Source of the DNA: Kocuria rhizophila DC2201
Lineage (GTDB): Bacteria; Actinomycetota; Actinomycetes; Actinomycetales; Micrococcaceae
Reading direction: 5' to 3'
Assembly (NCBI RefSeq): GCF_000010285.1
Contig: NC_010617.1
Location: 124,001-188,000, forward strand
DNA: 64,000 nucleotides
Numbering within the stretch: the first letter of the stretch is position 1; every line of letters starts with the position of its first letter. Shown here one piece after another: positions 23,490-31,973 of the stretch. The notes beneath the pieces are model-generated. The model ran no database searches, was not told where the DNA came from, and was given only the letters and a program-made list of their open reading frames with translations. The position numbers were made by a program, and so were the translations under genes.

Positions 23490-24803
23490 TCAGGCCCCCG
23501 TCAGCGCGTCCACGAACACCTTCTGGATGTCCTGCGGCGTGCGCGCCACGTGGGACGAGCCGCCGGTGGCCTCCGCGATCTGCCGCAGCACCGTGGCGTC
23601 CGCGTCTTTCGAGACCCCCACGGTGATGATCCGCACCGGGTTCTCGGCGTCCTGCTCGGCCTTCAGCGTGGAGAGCAGCTCGTCCAGCGCAATCGAGTCG
23701 GGGTCGTGGTTCATGCCGTCGGACAGCACGATGACCGTGCGCAGGTGACCGGGGGCGTCGTCGTGGAGCACCTGGCGGTAGGCGGCCAGGGTGGTGTCGT
23801 ACAGGCCTGTGTAGCCGTCCGGGGAGAACGTCAGGGACTGGACGTCCTGGGAGAGCTGGTCCCGCTGGGTGCCGCCGTCCACGGAAGCGGAGAGCTCGCG
23901 CACCGGGGTCACGCTGCGGTAGTCCTTGTCCCCGTCCAGGTGCCGCTCGAACGTCCACAGCCCGAGGGCGTCGTGCTCGGGGAACAGCCCCACGGCAGTG
24001 GTGGCCGCCGCCTTGGTGAGGTCCATGCGCGTGGAGCCGTCCGGCAGGGCCTTCGTGCCCATGGACCCGGAGACGTCGATGGCCACGAGGGCGTGGAACG
24101 GCTCCGCGAGGTGCTGCCACTGCCCGAGGGCCTGCGTCAGGGCGGCGTCGTCCGCGGTGGGTGCCTCGGAGGCGGGGCGGTCGCCCGGGGTGCTGGCCAC
24201 GAGCGTCGTGTCCGCGTGCCGGGAGCGGTAGTCCTCCCACTCGCCGCGCGTGACCACGGTGGCTGCGGGGTGCTGCGCGCCCGCGGCATACGCGGGGGCG
24301 CTCGGGTCCGCCGCGGGCGCAGTGCTCGGTGCGGGGTCCTCGGCGACCTGCTGCAGGCGTCGCGCCGCGTCCTGCACGGGGGCGGCGTCCCCCTCCGTGC
24401 GGGCGCGCCGCTTCATGGCCTGCTCGGTGGCCGCGCGCTCCGCCTGACCGTCCCGCGCCTCGCCCAGTGCACGGGAGATCAGCTCGCGGGTCCCGGTGTC
24501 CTCGCCCGGGGCGCCCAGCTCCACGGCGGGGTCCTGCAGCACTGCGGCCCACGTTCCCGCCGTGGTCTTCGACGGGCCCACGACGACGGGCTCCTCGCCT
24601 CCCGCGCTCGCGGCACCGGAGGGGCCGTTCGCCTCGGAACCGCCGGGGGCGGCGGCGTCCTCCGGGGCCAGGCGGGAGAGCGCGAACACGGTGGAGGCGA
24701 TGATCGCCAGCACGGCGAGGGTGATCCACAGCAGGGCCCTGCTCGGGCCTCGGCGCTCGGCTCGGTGGGCGGCGTGGCCGCGCTGCTTCTCGGGCTCGGT
24801 CAT
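23490..24803 (-). CDS. Membrane-anchored von Willebrand factor A domain protein
   Basis: A 437-residue protein with one N-terminal transmembrane helix (LLWITLAVLAIIASTVFAL) after a basic cytoplasmic stretch. The C-terminal half is a VWA domain with the MIDAS motif DVSGSMG and a later DGMNHD (VLSDGMN) acidic site. The domain would be extracellular and bind metal and a partner protein. The middle is low-complexity Ala/Gly/Pro sequence. I use the ATG at 24803 (MTEPEKQRGHAAH). It has no recognisable operon partner. Confidence 0.85.
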   Translation of the reverse strand: MTEPEKQRGHAAHRAERRGPSRALLWITLAVLAIIASTVFALSRLAPEDAAAPGGSEANGPSGAASAGGEEPVVVGPSKTTAGTWAAVLQDPAVELGAPGEDTGTRELISRALGEARDGQAERAATEQAMKRRARTEGDAAPVQDAARRLQQVAEDPAPSTAPAADPSAPAYAAGAQHPAATVVTRGEWEDYRSRHADTTLVASTPGDRPASEAPTADDAALTQALGQWQHLAEPFHALVAIDVSGSMGTKALPDGSTRMDLTKAAATTAVGLFPEHDALGLWTFERHLDGDKDYRSVTPVRELSASVDGGTQRDQLSQDVQSLTFSPDGYTGLYDTTLAAYRQVLHDDAPGHLRTVIVLSDGMNHDPDSIALDELLSTLKAEQDAENPVRIITVGVSKDADATVLRQIAEATGGSSHVARTPQDIQKVFVDALTGA

Positions 24804-24980
24804 CTCGGTGTTCCCCCGTCCGGCGCGGGACCCCGGTGGACGACGTCGAACGGTCACCCCCGGCGCGCCCCCGCACGCGGCAGCCGTGGCAGGACCCCCG
24901 TGCCGGGGTGCTGCCACGCCCCGACGTCCCTTCCGGGATCCACCCTACGGTGTCGCAGGTCACACCGGGCGGAGCCCGGC

Positions 24981-25357
24981 TCAGCCGAGGCGTGCGAACG
25001 GTTCGGCGTACTCGTAGCAGCCGCGCGGGCCGCGGTACTCGCCCGGGTCGACGACGCCGCCGTCCCCCAGTGGCGCGGCCTGGAAGAACTCGCCCCACTC
25101 GGGCTCCCCGGTGATGCCGATCCGGGAGGCCGGGACGAACCCGAAGCGTGAGTAGAATTCCGGGTCGCCCGGCAGCACCAGGACCGCCTGCCCGGCCTCG
25201 GCGGCGCGCTGGACCAGGGCGGTCATGAGCCGTGAGCCGATGCCCTCGCCCTGCCGGGCCGGGTCCACGGCCACGGGGCGGACTCGAAGGCGCGGGCGGC
25301 TAGCGCGTGGACGGCCGCGGCATCGTTGGGGTGCTCGGGGCGCAGCTGGAGGCTCAT
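24981..25357 (-). pseudogene. GNAT acetyltransferase pseudogene with internal deletion and frameshift
   Basis: The 5' part from the ATG at 25357 reads MSLQLRPEHPNDAAAVHALAA then RAFES, a normal GNAT start. The 3' part, in another frame (25274 to 24981), begins PVAVDPARQGEGIGSRLM and ends YEYAEPFARLG, a normal C-terminal half with the acetyl-CoA-binding Q/R-x-x-G-x-G. About 50-60 residues expected between these parts are missing and the frames do not match at the junction near 25275-25285. The remaining open frame could still give a truncated 97-residue protein from a GTG, but it would lack the first half of the fold. Confidence 0.75.
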
Positions 25358-25414
25358 GCGGTCATTGCGCCCGCAGCGGCAACCGGGCCCGTCGCGAGAG
25401 CCGCCGGAGGGGAT

Positions 25415-25449
25415 GAGAACGGTTCACAGCGCAACGGAGAACGCTTCTC
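25415..25449. promoter_or_regulatory. Tandem inverted repeats upstream of the Zn-dependent dehydrogenase
   Basis: GAGAA-CGC-TTCTC (25437-25449) is a perfect 5-bp palindrome; GAGAA-CGG-TTCAC (25415-25427) is a partial copy 22 bases upstream. Two related half-site pairs ahead of a single gene suggest a regulator site. The rest of the 227-base gap shows nothing else I can name. Confidence 0.45.
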
Positions 25450-25584
25450 AGCAAGGCCCAGTTCAGGGAAATTTCTGGCATTTGCCCAGGACATCGGCAA
25501 GGATGGGCCACGGTGCCGCCAACCGACGGCACCGTCCCTGTGGTCCCGCGCCTCGCGTGCGGCGGGTCCGAAGGAGTGGTGAAG

Positions 25585-26778
25585 ATGGCAGACGGCAATC
25601 GCGCAGTAGTGTTCCACGGCACCGGCAACATGCAGGTGGACACGGTGGAGTACCCAAAGCTCGTCATGCCGAACGGGAAGAAGGCCCCGCACGGCGTCAT
25701 CCTCAGGATCGTGGCCACGAACATTTGCGGTAGCGACCTGCACATCTACCGCGGCTCGTTCCCCGTGCCTGAGGGCATGCGCATGGGCCACGAGATGACC
25801 GGGGAGGTCGTGGAAGTAGGCTCGGACGTCGAGTTCTTGAGCGAGGGAGACCTCGTCTCCGTGCCGTTCAACGTGGCGTGCGGCCGTTGCCGTAACTGTC
25901 GTGCCGGACGCACCGAAGTGTGCGAGACCACCAACCCGGACACCGCGTGCGCCGCGTACGGGTTCAACCTGGGCAACTGGGACGGCGGACAGTCTGAGTA
26001 CATGTTCGTGCCGTACGCGGACTTCCAGCTGCTGCGCTTCCCGGACCGGGACCAGGCCATGGAGAAGATCCGGGACCTCGCTCTGCTCTCCGACATCCTG
26101 CCCACCGCATTCCACGGCCTCATGGAGGCGGGCGCCAAGCCCGGTTCTACGGTCTACATCGCGGGCGCCGGGCCCGTGGGCCGTTGCGGGGCCGCCGCGG
26201 CACGGCTGCTCGGGGCGTCCTGCATCATTGTGGGCGACTACAGCAAGGAGCGGCTGGATCTCGTGCGGCAGAACGGCTGCGAGACCATCGACCTCTCCGA
26301 AGACGTCCCGCTGACCGAGCAGATCGAGGCGATCCTGGGCGAGCCCATGGTCGACTGCGCGGTGGACTACGTGGGCACCGAGGCCCACGGCATCGGCTCC
26401 GAGGCGGAGAACATGGATCCCGCGTACGCCGTGAACCAGGTCCTGGACGCCACCCGCGCGGGCGGTGCCACGGGTATCATCGGCGTCTACGGCCCGGATC
26501 CGCTGGCATCCTCGAAGGCGGAGCAGGAGGGTACGTACCCCATCGACTTCGGCAAGGCATGGATCAAGTCCCCGCGCATCTCTGCTGGCCAGGCGCCCAT
26601 CATGCACTACAATCGTCAGCTCATGATGTCGATCCTCTGGGACCGCATGCCGTACCTGAGCAAGATGCTCAACACCAAGGTCATCAGCCTCGACGAGGTG
26701 CCTGAGGCCTACGCGGCCTTCGATGCCGGCTCGGATGACAAGCTCATCATCGACCCGCACGGCATGATCAAGGCCTGA
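25585..26778 (+). CDS. Zinc-dependent alcohol dehydrogenase, glutathione-independent formaldehyde dehydrogenase type
   Basis: A 397-residue medium-chain dehydrogenase. Catalytic zinc region: ATNICGSDLHIYRG and MGHEMTGEVVEVG. Structural zinc cysteines: NVACGRCRNCRAGRTEVC. NAD-binding turn: VYIAGAGPVGRCGAAAA. The insertion VDCAVDYVGTEAHG and the long C-terminal part match the formaldehyde-dismutase/FdhA subgroup (about 395-400 residues), which carries tightly bound NAD. GAAGGAG is positioned before the ATG at 25585. It probably oxidises formaldehyde or another small aldehyde/alcohol. It stands alone between a pseudogene and a terminator. Confidence 0.88.
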   Translation: MADGNRAVVFHGTGNMQVDTVEYPKLVMPNGKKAPHGVILRIVATNICGSDLHIYRGSFPVPEGMRMGHEMTGEVVEVGSDVEFLSEGDLVSVPFNVACGRCRNCRAGRTEVCETTNPDTACAAYGFNLGNWDGGQSEYMFVPYADFQLLRFPDRDQAMEKIRDLALLSDILPTAFHGLMEAGAKPGSTVYIAGAGPVGRCGAAAARLLGASCIIVGDYSKERLDLVRQNGCETIDLSEDVPLTEQIEAILGEPMVDCAVDYVGTEAHGIGSEAENMDPAYAVNQVLDATRAGGATGIIGVYGPDPLASSKAEQEGTYPIDFGKAWIKSPRISAGQAPIMHYNRQLMMSILWDRMPYLSKMLNTKVISLDEVPEAYAAFDAGSDDKLIIDPHGMIKA

Positions 26779-26832
26779 GCAGCCGCCGTCTGACCGGACC
26801 GAGTCCGGACAGACGGAGGAACCGCGGACGAC

Positions 26833-26871
26833 GACGAGCCCCACCGTACGGCACTCACGGTGGGGCTCGTC
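26833..26871. terminator. Bidirectional terminator hairpin
   Basis: Perfect 15-bp arms GACGAGCCCCACCGT (26833-26847) and complement (26857-26871), loop of nine bases, between the convergent dehydrogenase and UvrA-like genes. Confidence 0.8.
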
Positions 26872-26891
26872 GCTGCTTGAGAAGGTCTCCG

Positions 26892-29555
26892 TCAGGCCAT
26901 GACGGCCTTTAGGTACGGTGCCGTGGCGCCGTCCGAGTGCGCGGCGACGTCGTGCGGGGTGCCCGCCGCGACCACCCGGCCGCCGTCGGCTCCCGCGCCG
27001 GGGCCCATGTCCACCACGTGGTCCGCCTGGGCGACCATGCGCATGTCCAGCTCGGCCATGACCACCGTGTTGCCCGCGTCCGCGAGCCCCTGCAGGTGGT
27101 TCATGAGCCGGTCGCTGTCCGCCGGGTGCAGACCCGCGGTGGGCTCGTCCAGCACGTAGAGGGTGTCCCCGCGGGAGGCCCGCTGCAGCTCGGACGCGAG
27201 CTTGACCCGCTGGGCCTCACCGCCCGAGAGCTCCGTGGCCGGCTGGCCCAGCCGCAGGTAGCCGAGCCCCACGTCCCGCAGCACGCCCAGGCTGTGGTGG
27301 ATGGAGTCCTCACCCTCGAAGAACGCGTGCGCCTCGTCCACGCTCATGCCCAGCACGTCCGCCACGGAGCGCTCCCGCCACAGCACCTCCAGGGTGCTCG
27401 CCTTGTACCGGGTGCCGTGGCAGTCCGGGCACGGGGCGTACACGCTGGGCAGGAACAGCAGCTCCACCATCACGCTGCCCTCGCCCTCGCACGTGGGGCA
27501 GCGCCCGCCCACCACGTTGAACGAGAACCGCCCGGCCTTGTACCCGCGCTCCTTGGCCTCGTCCGTGGCGGCGTAGAGCTTGCGGACGTCGTCGAACAGC
27601 CCCGTGTAGGTGGCCACGTTGGAGCGCGGCGTGCGGCCGATCGGCTTCTGGTCGATCACGACGACGCGCCGCACGCCTCCCGGCGCCGAGGTGACCTTCC
27701 CGCGGACGTCCTCGGCGGCGTCGTCGGCCGTCAGCAGGTCCGACTCCGGATCGCCCGTGATCTCCTGGGACTCGCCCGTGCGCTGGCCCAGGCGCTCGCG
27801 CACGAGGACCGGCAGGGCCTGGCTGACCAGGCTGGACTTGCCGGAGCCGGAGATGCCCGTGACGGCGGTGAGGCACCCGGCGGGGAAGCTCACGTCCAGG
27901 CCGCGCAGGTTGTTGCGGGTGACCTCTTCGAGGGCGAGCCATCCGCGCGGCGTGCGCGGTGCGCGGGCTGCGGGAGCGGTGGCCTGCTCCGGGAAGAGGT
28001 AGCGGCGCGTCGCGGACTCGGGAACGTCCGCGAGGCCCCGGGGATCCCCGCTGTAGAGCACGCGCCCGCCGCGCTCGCCGGCGTCGGGGCCGATGTCCAC
28101 GAGCCAGTCCGCCTCGTGGATCACCGTGAGCGAGTGCTCCACGATGAACAGGCTGTTGCCGCGGTCCTTGAGCCCGTGCAGGATCCCGATCAGCGCGTCC
28201 AGGTCACGGGGGTGCAGACCCGCGGAGGGCTCGTCCAGGACGTACGCCACCCCGAAGAGCTTGGAGGAGAGCTGCGTGGCCAGGCGCAGCCGCTGCCGCT
28301 CACCCCCGGAGAGCGTGGGCGTGGTGCGGTCCAGGGAGAGGTAGCCCAGGCCCAGGTCGATCATGGGCTGCAGCCGCGCCACGAGGTCCGCGGCCAGGCG
28401 CTGGGCGGCGGCACGCTTCTCCACCGAGAGGTTCGGGGTGCGCCGGACGTCCGGGGCGGCGTCGTGCGAGGCCCCTCCCTGCGCCACCCGCGAGGCGGTG
28501 GAGGCCGCGCGGGACTCGGTGTCCAGCACGTGGTCCGGCAGGTGACCGGCCTCGCTCGGGGTCCAGCCGTCCGCGGCCACGGCGCGTGCAATCTCCGCGA
28601 GGCGCGCGAGTGGGAGGTGCGAGAACGCGGCGATGTCCAGGCCCTCGAACGTGACCGACAGGGCCTCCTTCTTGATCTTCTTGCCGTGGCACTCCGGGCA
28701 CAGCTCGCTGGTGAGGTACTGGGCCGCGCGCTTCTTGGTGCTGGGGCTCTTGGCGTTGGCGAAGGTGTCCAGCACGTAGCGCCGCGCCCCGATGAACGTG
28801 CCCTGGTAGGTGGGCTCCACACCCTCTTGCTGGGCCTTGCGCGTCTGGTTGGGGCTGAGCCCGCGGTACACGCCCACCGTGGGGCGCTCTTCGGTGTAGA
28901 GGATCCAGTCGCGGTCCTTCTGCGGGAGGTCCTTCCAGGGGGTGTCCACGTCGTAGCCCAGGGACACGAGGATGTCCCGCTGGTTCTGTCCCGCCCACGC
29001 CACGGGCCAGGAGGCGACGGCGCGCTCGCGGATGGTCAGGGACGGGTCCGGGACCATGGAGTCCTCGGTGACCTCGTACACTCGCCCGATGCCGTGGCAG
29101 GTGGGGCAGGCGCCCTGCACGGTGTTCGCGGAGAAGTCCTCCGCGTAGAGCATCCCCTGCCCCGGGGGGTACCACCCGGCGCGCGAGTACAGCATCCGGA
29201 CCAGGCTGGACAGGGTGGTCACGGTGGCCACGTCCGAGCGCGCTCCGCCCCCGCCGCGCTGCTGCTGGAGGGCGACGGCAGGCGGCAGCCCCTCGATCAC
29301 GTCCACGTCCGGGACGCCCGCCTGGTCGATGAGCCGCCGCGCGTACGGCGCCACGGACTCCAGGTAGCGCCGCTGCGACTCCGCGAACAGCGTGCCGAAC
29401 GCGAGGGACGACTTCCCCGAGCCGGACACCCCCGTGAACACCACGATGGCGTCCCGGGGCAGGTCCAGGGAGACGTCCCGGAGGTTGTTCTGGCGCGCGC
29501 CGCGCACCACTACGCCGTGCTGCCAGGATGCGGTGCCGTTCTGCTCGATAGTCAC
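26892..29555 (-). CDS. UvrA-like ABC ATPase (UvrA2/DrrC-type paralogue)
   Basis: An 887-residue protein with two ABC modules: Walker A GVSGSGKSSLAFG and GISGSGKSSLVSQ, signatures LSGGERQRL and LSGGEAQRV, and zinc-finger cysteines CPTCHG, CPECHG, CPTCEG and CPDCHG. It is shorter than the repair protein UvrA (about 940-970 residues), and lies apart from other uvr genes, which fits the class II paralogues linked to tolerance of DNA-binding antibiotics. A roughly 35-residue low-complexity insertion (TESRAASTASRVAQGG and on) sits between the modules. A TetR regulator gene is just upstream on the same strand, 39 bases away, and probably controls it. Confidence 0.88.
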   Translation of the reverse strand: MTIEQNGTASWQHGVVVRGARQNNLRDVSLDLPRDAIVVFTGVSGSGKSSLAFGTLFAESQRRYLESVAPYARRLIDQAGVPDVDVIEGLPPAVALQQQRGGGGARSDVATVTTLSSLVRMLYSRAGWYPPGQGMLYAEDFSANTVQGACPTCHGIGRVYEVTEDSMVPDPSLTIRERAVASWPVAWAGQNQRDILVSLGYDVDTPWKDLPQKDRDWILYTEERPTVGVYRGLSPNQTRKAQQEGVEPTYQGTFIGARRYVLDTFANAKSPSTKKRAAQYLTSELCPECHGKKIKKEALSVTFEGLDIAAFSHLPLARLAEIARAVAADGWTPSEAGHLPDHVLDTESRAASTASRVAQGGASHDAAPDVRRTPNLSVEKRAAAQRLAADLVARLQPMIDLGLGYLSLDRTTPTLSGGERQRLRLATQLSSKLFGVAYVLDEPSAGLHPRDLDALIGILHGLKDRGNSLFIVEHSLTVIHEADWLVDIGPDAGERGGRVLYSGDPRGLADVPESATRRYLFPEQATAPAARAPRTPRGWLALEEVTRNNLRGLDVSFPAGCLTAVTGISGSGKSSLVSQALPVLVRERLGQRTGESQEITGDPESDLLTADDAAEDVRGKVTSAPGGVRRVVVIDQKPIGRTPRSNVATYTGLFDDVRKLYAATDEAKERGYKAGRFSFNVVGGRCPTCEGEGSVMVELLFLPSVYAPCPDCHGTRYKASTLEVLWRERSVADVLGMSVDEAHAFFEGEDSIHHSLGVLRDVGLGYLRLGQPATELSGGEAQRVKLASELQRASRGDTLYVLDEPTAGLHPADSDRLMNHLQGLADAGNTVVMAELDMRMVAQADHVVDMGPGAGADGGRVVAAGTPHDVAAHSDGATAPYLKAVMA

Positions 29556-29594
29556 CCCGGCGACGATACCCGAGGCCGACGACGCACCGTCCGG

Positions 29595-30269
29595 TCAGGT
29601 GCCGCGGGCCTGGCGTTCGGCGGCGTCCAGGATCACGCCGATCCCGAAGCGGAAGACCTCCCTGTCCTGCAGCTCCCCGAGCTGGCCGCCCAGGCGCATG
29701 AGCAGGGGGTGGGCCGTGGGATCGGCCGTGGGAACGGCGTCGAACCACGGGACGGAGGGGTCGGTGGCGCCCGTCTCCATCACGGCTCGGGCGAGGCCGG
29801 AGGCGGAGGCCATCATGTACTGCGCGAACAGGGCGTAGTGGGCGACGGCTGCGCGCTCGTCGAGACCGGCGGTGGTGAAGGCGTCGAGGATGAGCTCCAC
29901 GGAGGCCTTCTCGCCCGGTCCGTGCGTGGTGGCGGTGATGGCCTCCACTCCCACAGCGGGGTGGGCGGTGTACTGGGCCAGTGAGGCCTCGGAGAGCTGC
30001 GTCAGGCGCTCCCGCCAGTTCGCCGCGGGGGCGTCGACCGCGGCCACGGCACGGGCGGTGAGCGTGTCCAGGAGGTGGAGGACGAGGTCCTCCTTGTTGC
30101 GGAAGTGCCGGTAGATGGCCGTGGGGTCGGAGCCCAGGCGCTGCCCCAGGTCCCGCACGGACAGGGTGCGCGTGCCGGGCCGCGCCGTGATCTCCAGGCC
30201 CGCCTCGATGATGGACTCCCGCTCCAGCCGGGGGCGGGGGCGTCGGGGGGTGTCCTGCTCGGCGCGCAC
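29595..30269 (-). CDS. TetR-family transcriptional regulator
   Basis: A 224-residue regulator with an N-terminal TetR helix-turn-helix (ESIIEAGLEITARPGTRTLSVRDLGQRLGSDPTAIYRHFRNKEDL divided over residues about 15-60). I place the start at the GTG at 30269, which has AGAGGA six bases upstream; in-frame ATGs at 30287 and 30296 lack this. The C-terminal domain is TetR_C-like. It is followed by the UvrA-like gene and is divergent from an FAD oxidoreductase; the palindrome at 30351-30367 lies between. It may control both neighbours. Confidence 0.87.
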   Translation of the reverse strand: MRAEQDTPRRPRPRLERESIIEAGLEITARPGTRTLSVRDLGQRLGSDPTAIYRHFRNKEDLVLHLLDTLTARAVAAVDAPAANWRERLTQLSEASLAQYTAHPAVGVEAITATTHGPGEKASVELILDAFTTAGLDERAAVAHYALFAQYMMASASGLARAVMETGATDPSVPWFDAVPTADPTAHPLLMRLGGQLGELQDREVFRFGIGVILDAAERQARGT

Positions 30270-30350
30270 GGCGGTTCCTCTCTGCATCCACCCCATGGTG
30301 CCACGTGGTCTGCGGTCTCCGGTGCCGCGGAACGGCCTGCTGCACAGTGT

Positions 30351-30391
30351 TGTCAACACCGTTGACATCTCCGCGGGGGCCGCACTACCGT
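30351..30391 (+). promoter_or_regulatory. Operator palindrome overlapping the promoter of the FAD oxidoreductase
   Basis: TGTCAAC-ACC-GTTGACA is a perfect 7-bp palindrome (30351-30367). Its right half contains a consensus -35, TTGACA (30362-30367); TACCGT at 30386-30391 is a -10 at 18-bp spacing. A TetR protein bound here would block the promoter of the gene at 30513. Confidence 0.75.
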
Positions 30392-30512
30392 CGAGCACCA
30401 CGGGGTGAGGCCGAGTGCTGCTCGAACCCCCCGCCGAGCAGCCCGGACCGACCAGGGACGGCGCTCGACCCGACCACGATCAGCGCGGCACCCGTCAACC
30501 GCTGGAGGAACC

Positions 30513-31943
30513 ATGCAGTCCCGTCCCACCGTCTTCGAACGTCAGGCCCCGTCCGAGCAGGCGGTCACCGAAGCGCTGAGTCAGAGCGTCCAGTCCACGT
30601 TCTGGCTGGACGACGTGCGGGACCAGCAGGTCCAGCACCCTCCCCTGCAGGGCAGGGACACCGCGGACCTGGTGGTCGTCGGCGCCGGCTACGCGGGGCT
30701 GTGGACCGCGTTGCGCGCCCTCGAACGCCATCCCGGCTCCCGCGTGGTGGTGCTGGAGGGCCAGCGGGTCGGCTGGGCCGCATCCGGGCGCAACGGCGGC
30801 TTCTGCGAGTCGAGCCTGACCCACGGGGAGGAGAACGGGCGCAGCCGCTGGCCGAAGGAGTTCGACACGCTGGAGCGCCTGGGCCTCGAGAACCTGGACG
30901 CGATCCAGGAGACGGTCGAGCGCTACGGGATGGACGTGGACTTCGAGCGCACGGGCAGCCTGGACCTGGCCGTGGAGCCGCACCAGGTGCAGTGGCTGAA
31001 CGAGCCCGATGTCGGGGACGGTTCCAGCATCTTCCTGGACGCCCGGGCGGTGCGCGAACAGGTCAACTCGCCCACGTACCTCGCCGGGCGGTGGAGCAAG
31101 CGGTCGTGCGCCCTGGTGCACCCCGCGAAACTGGCCCTCGAACTGGCCCGGGTGGTCACGGAACTGGGTGGTGAGATCCACGAGCACAGCCGCGTGACCG
31201 AGCTGGACACCTCCGGTGACGGCGTGGTGGCCCACACCGAGGCCGGGCTCGTGCGGGCGCCCCGGGCCGTGCTGGCCACCAACGTGTTCCCCTCGCTGCT
31301 CAAGCGCAACAGGCTCAAGACCGTCCCGGTCTACGACTACGCACTCATGACCGAGCCGCTCACCGACGAGCAGCTCGACTCGATCGGGTGGCGCAACCGG
31401 CAGGGCCTGGCGGATCTGGCCAACCAGTTCCACTACTACCGACTCAGCAGGGACAACCGGATCCTCTTCGGCGGCTACGACGCCATCTACCACTACGGCG
31501 GCAAGGTCCGGCACCGCTACGAGGAGCGCGACGGCAGCTACCGGCGGCTCGCCTCCCACTTCCTGACCACGTTCCCGCAGCTCGAGGGCATCCGGTTCAC
31601 GCACCGCTGGTCCGGTGCGGTGGACTCCTCCACCCGGTTCTGCGCGTTCCACGGCCTGGCCCGCGGTGGCAGGGTGGCCTACGCCGCCGGGTTCACGGGG
31701 CTGGGTGTGGGCGCCACCGCCTTCGCGGCGGACGTCATGCTGGACCTCCTGGAGGGCCGTCACACCGAGCGCACCGCCCTGGAGATGGTCCGCAAGCAGC
31801 CCGTGCCGTTCCCCCCGGAGCCCGTGGCCAGCGCGGGGATCAACTTCACCCGTTGGGCCATGGACCGTGCGGACCACCGTGAGGGCAGGCGGCACCCACT
31901 GCTCAGGACCCTGGATGCCATGGGCCTCGGCTTCGACTCCTGA
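30513..31943 (+). CDS. FAD-dependent oxidoreductase (DAO family, PuuB-like)
   Basis: A 476-residue D-amino-acid-oxidase-fold enzyme. The Rossmann FAD motif is LVVVGAGYAGLWTALRALE, followed by GWAASGRNGGF typical of gamma-glutamylputrescine oxidases. Near the end GFTGLGVGATAFAADVMLDL closes the FAD site. Likely oxidises a secondary amine or polyamine derivative in the cytosol. The ATG at 30513 has GGAGGA upstream; the leader from the promoter at 30351-30391 is about 115 bases. There are no other polyamine genes nearby, so substrate remains open. Confidence 0.85.
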   Translation: MQSRPTVFERQAPSEQAVTEALSQSVQSTFWLDDVRDQQVQHPPLQGRDTADLVVVGAGYAGLWTALRALERHPGSRVVVLEGQRVGWAASGRNGGFCESSLTHGEENGRSRWPKEFDTLERLGLENLDAIQETVERYGMDVDFERTGSLDLAVEPHQVQWLNEPDVGDGSSIFLDARAVREQVNSPTYLAGRWSKRSCALVHPAKLALELARVVTELGGEIHEHSRVTELDTSGDGVVAHTEAGLVRAPRAVLATNVFPSLLKRNRLKTVPVYDYALMTEPLTDEQLDSIGWRNRQGLADLANQFHYYRLSRDNRILFGGYDAIYHYGGKVRHRYEERDGSYRRLASHFLTTFPQLEGIRFTHRWSGAVDSSTRFCAFHGLARGGRVAYAAGFTGLGVGATAFAADVMLDLLEGRHTERTALEMVRKQPVPFPPEPVASAGINFTRWAMDRADHREGRRHPLLRTLDAMGLGFDS

Positions 31944-31973
31944 GCGCGGCGGGGGTCGGCGGCCCTGCCGCGG

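Noticed and set aside
24981-25274. Treating the 97-residue open frame as a complete small acetyltransferase
   Set aside because: It begins in the middle of the GNAT fold and the missing N-terminal start is recognisable just upstream in another frame, so a pseudogene call fits better.
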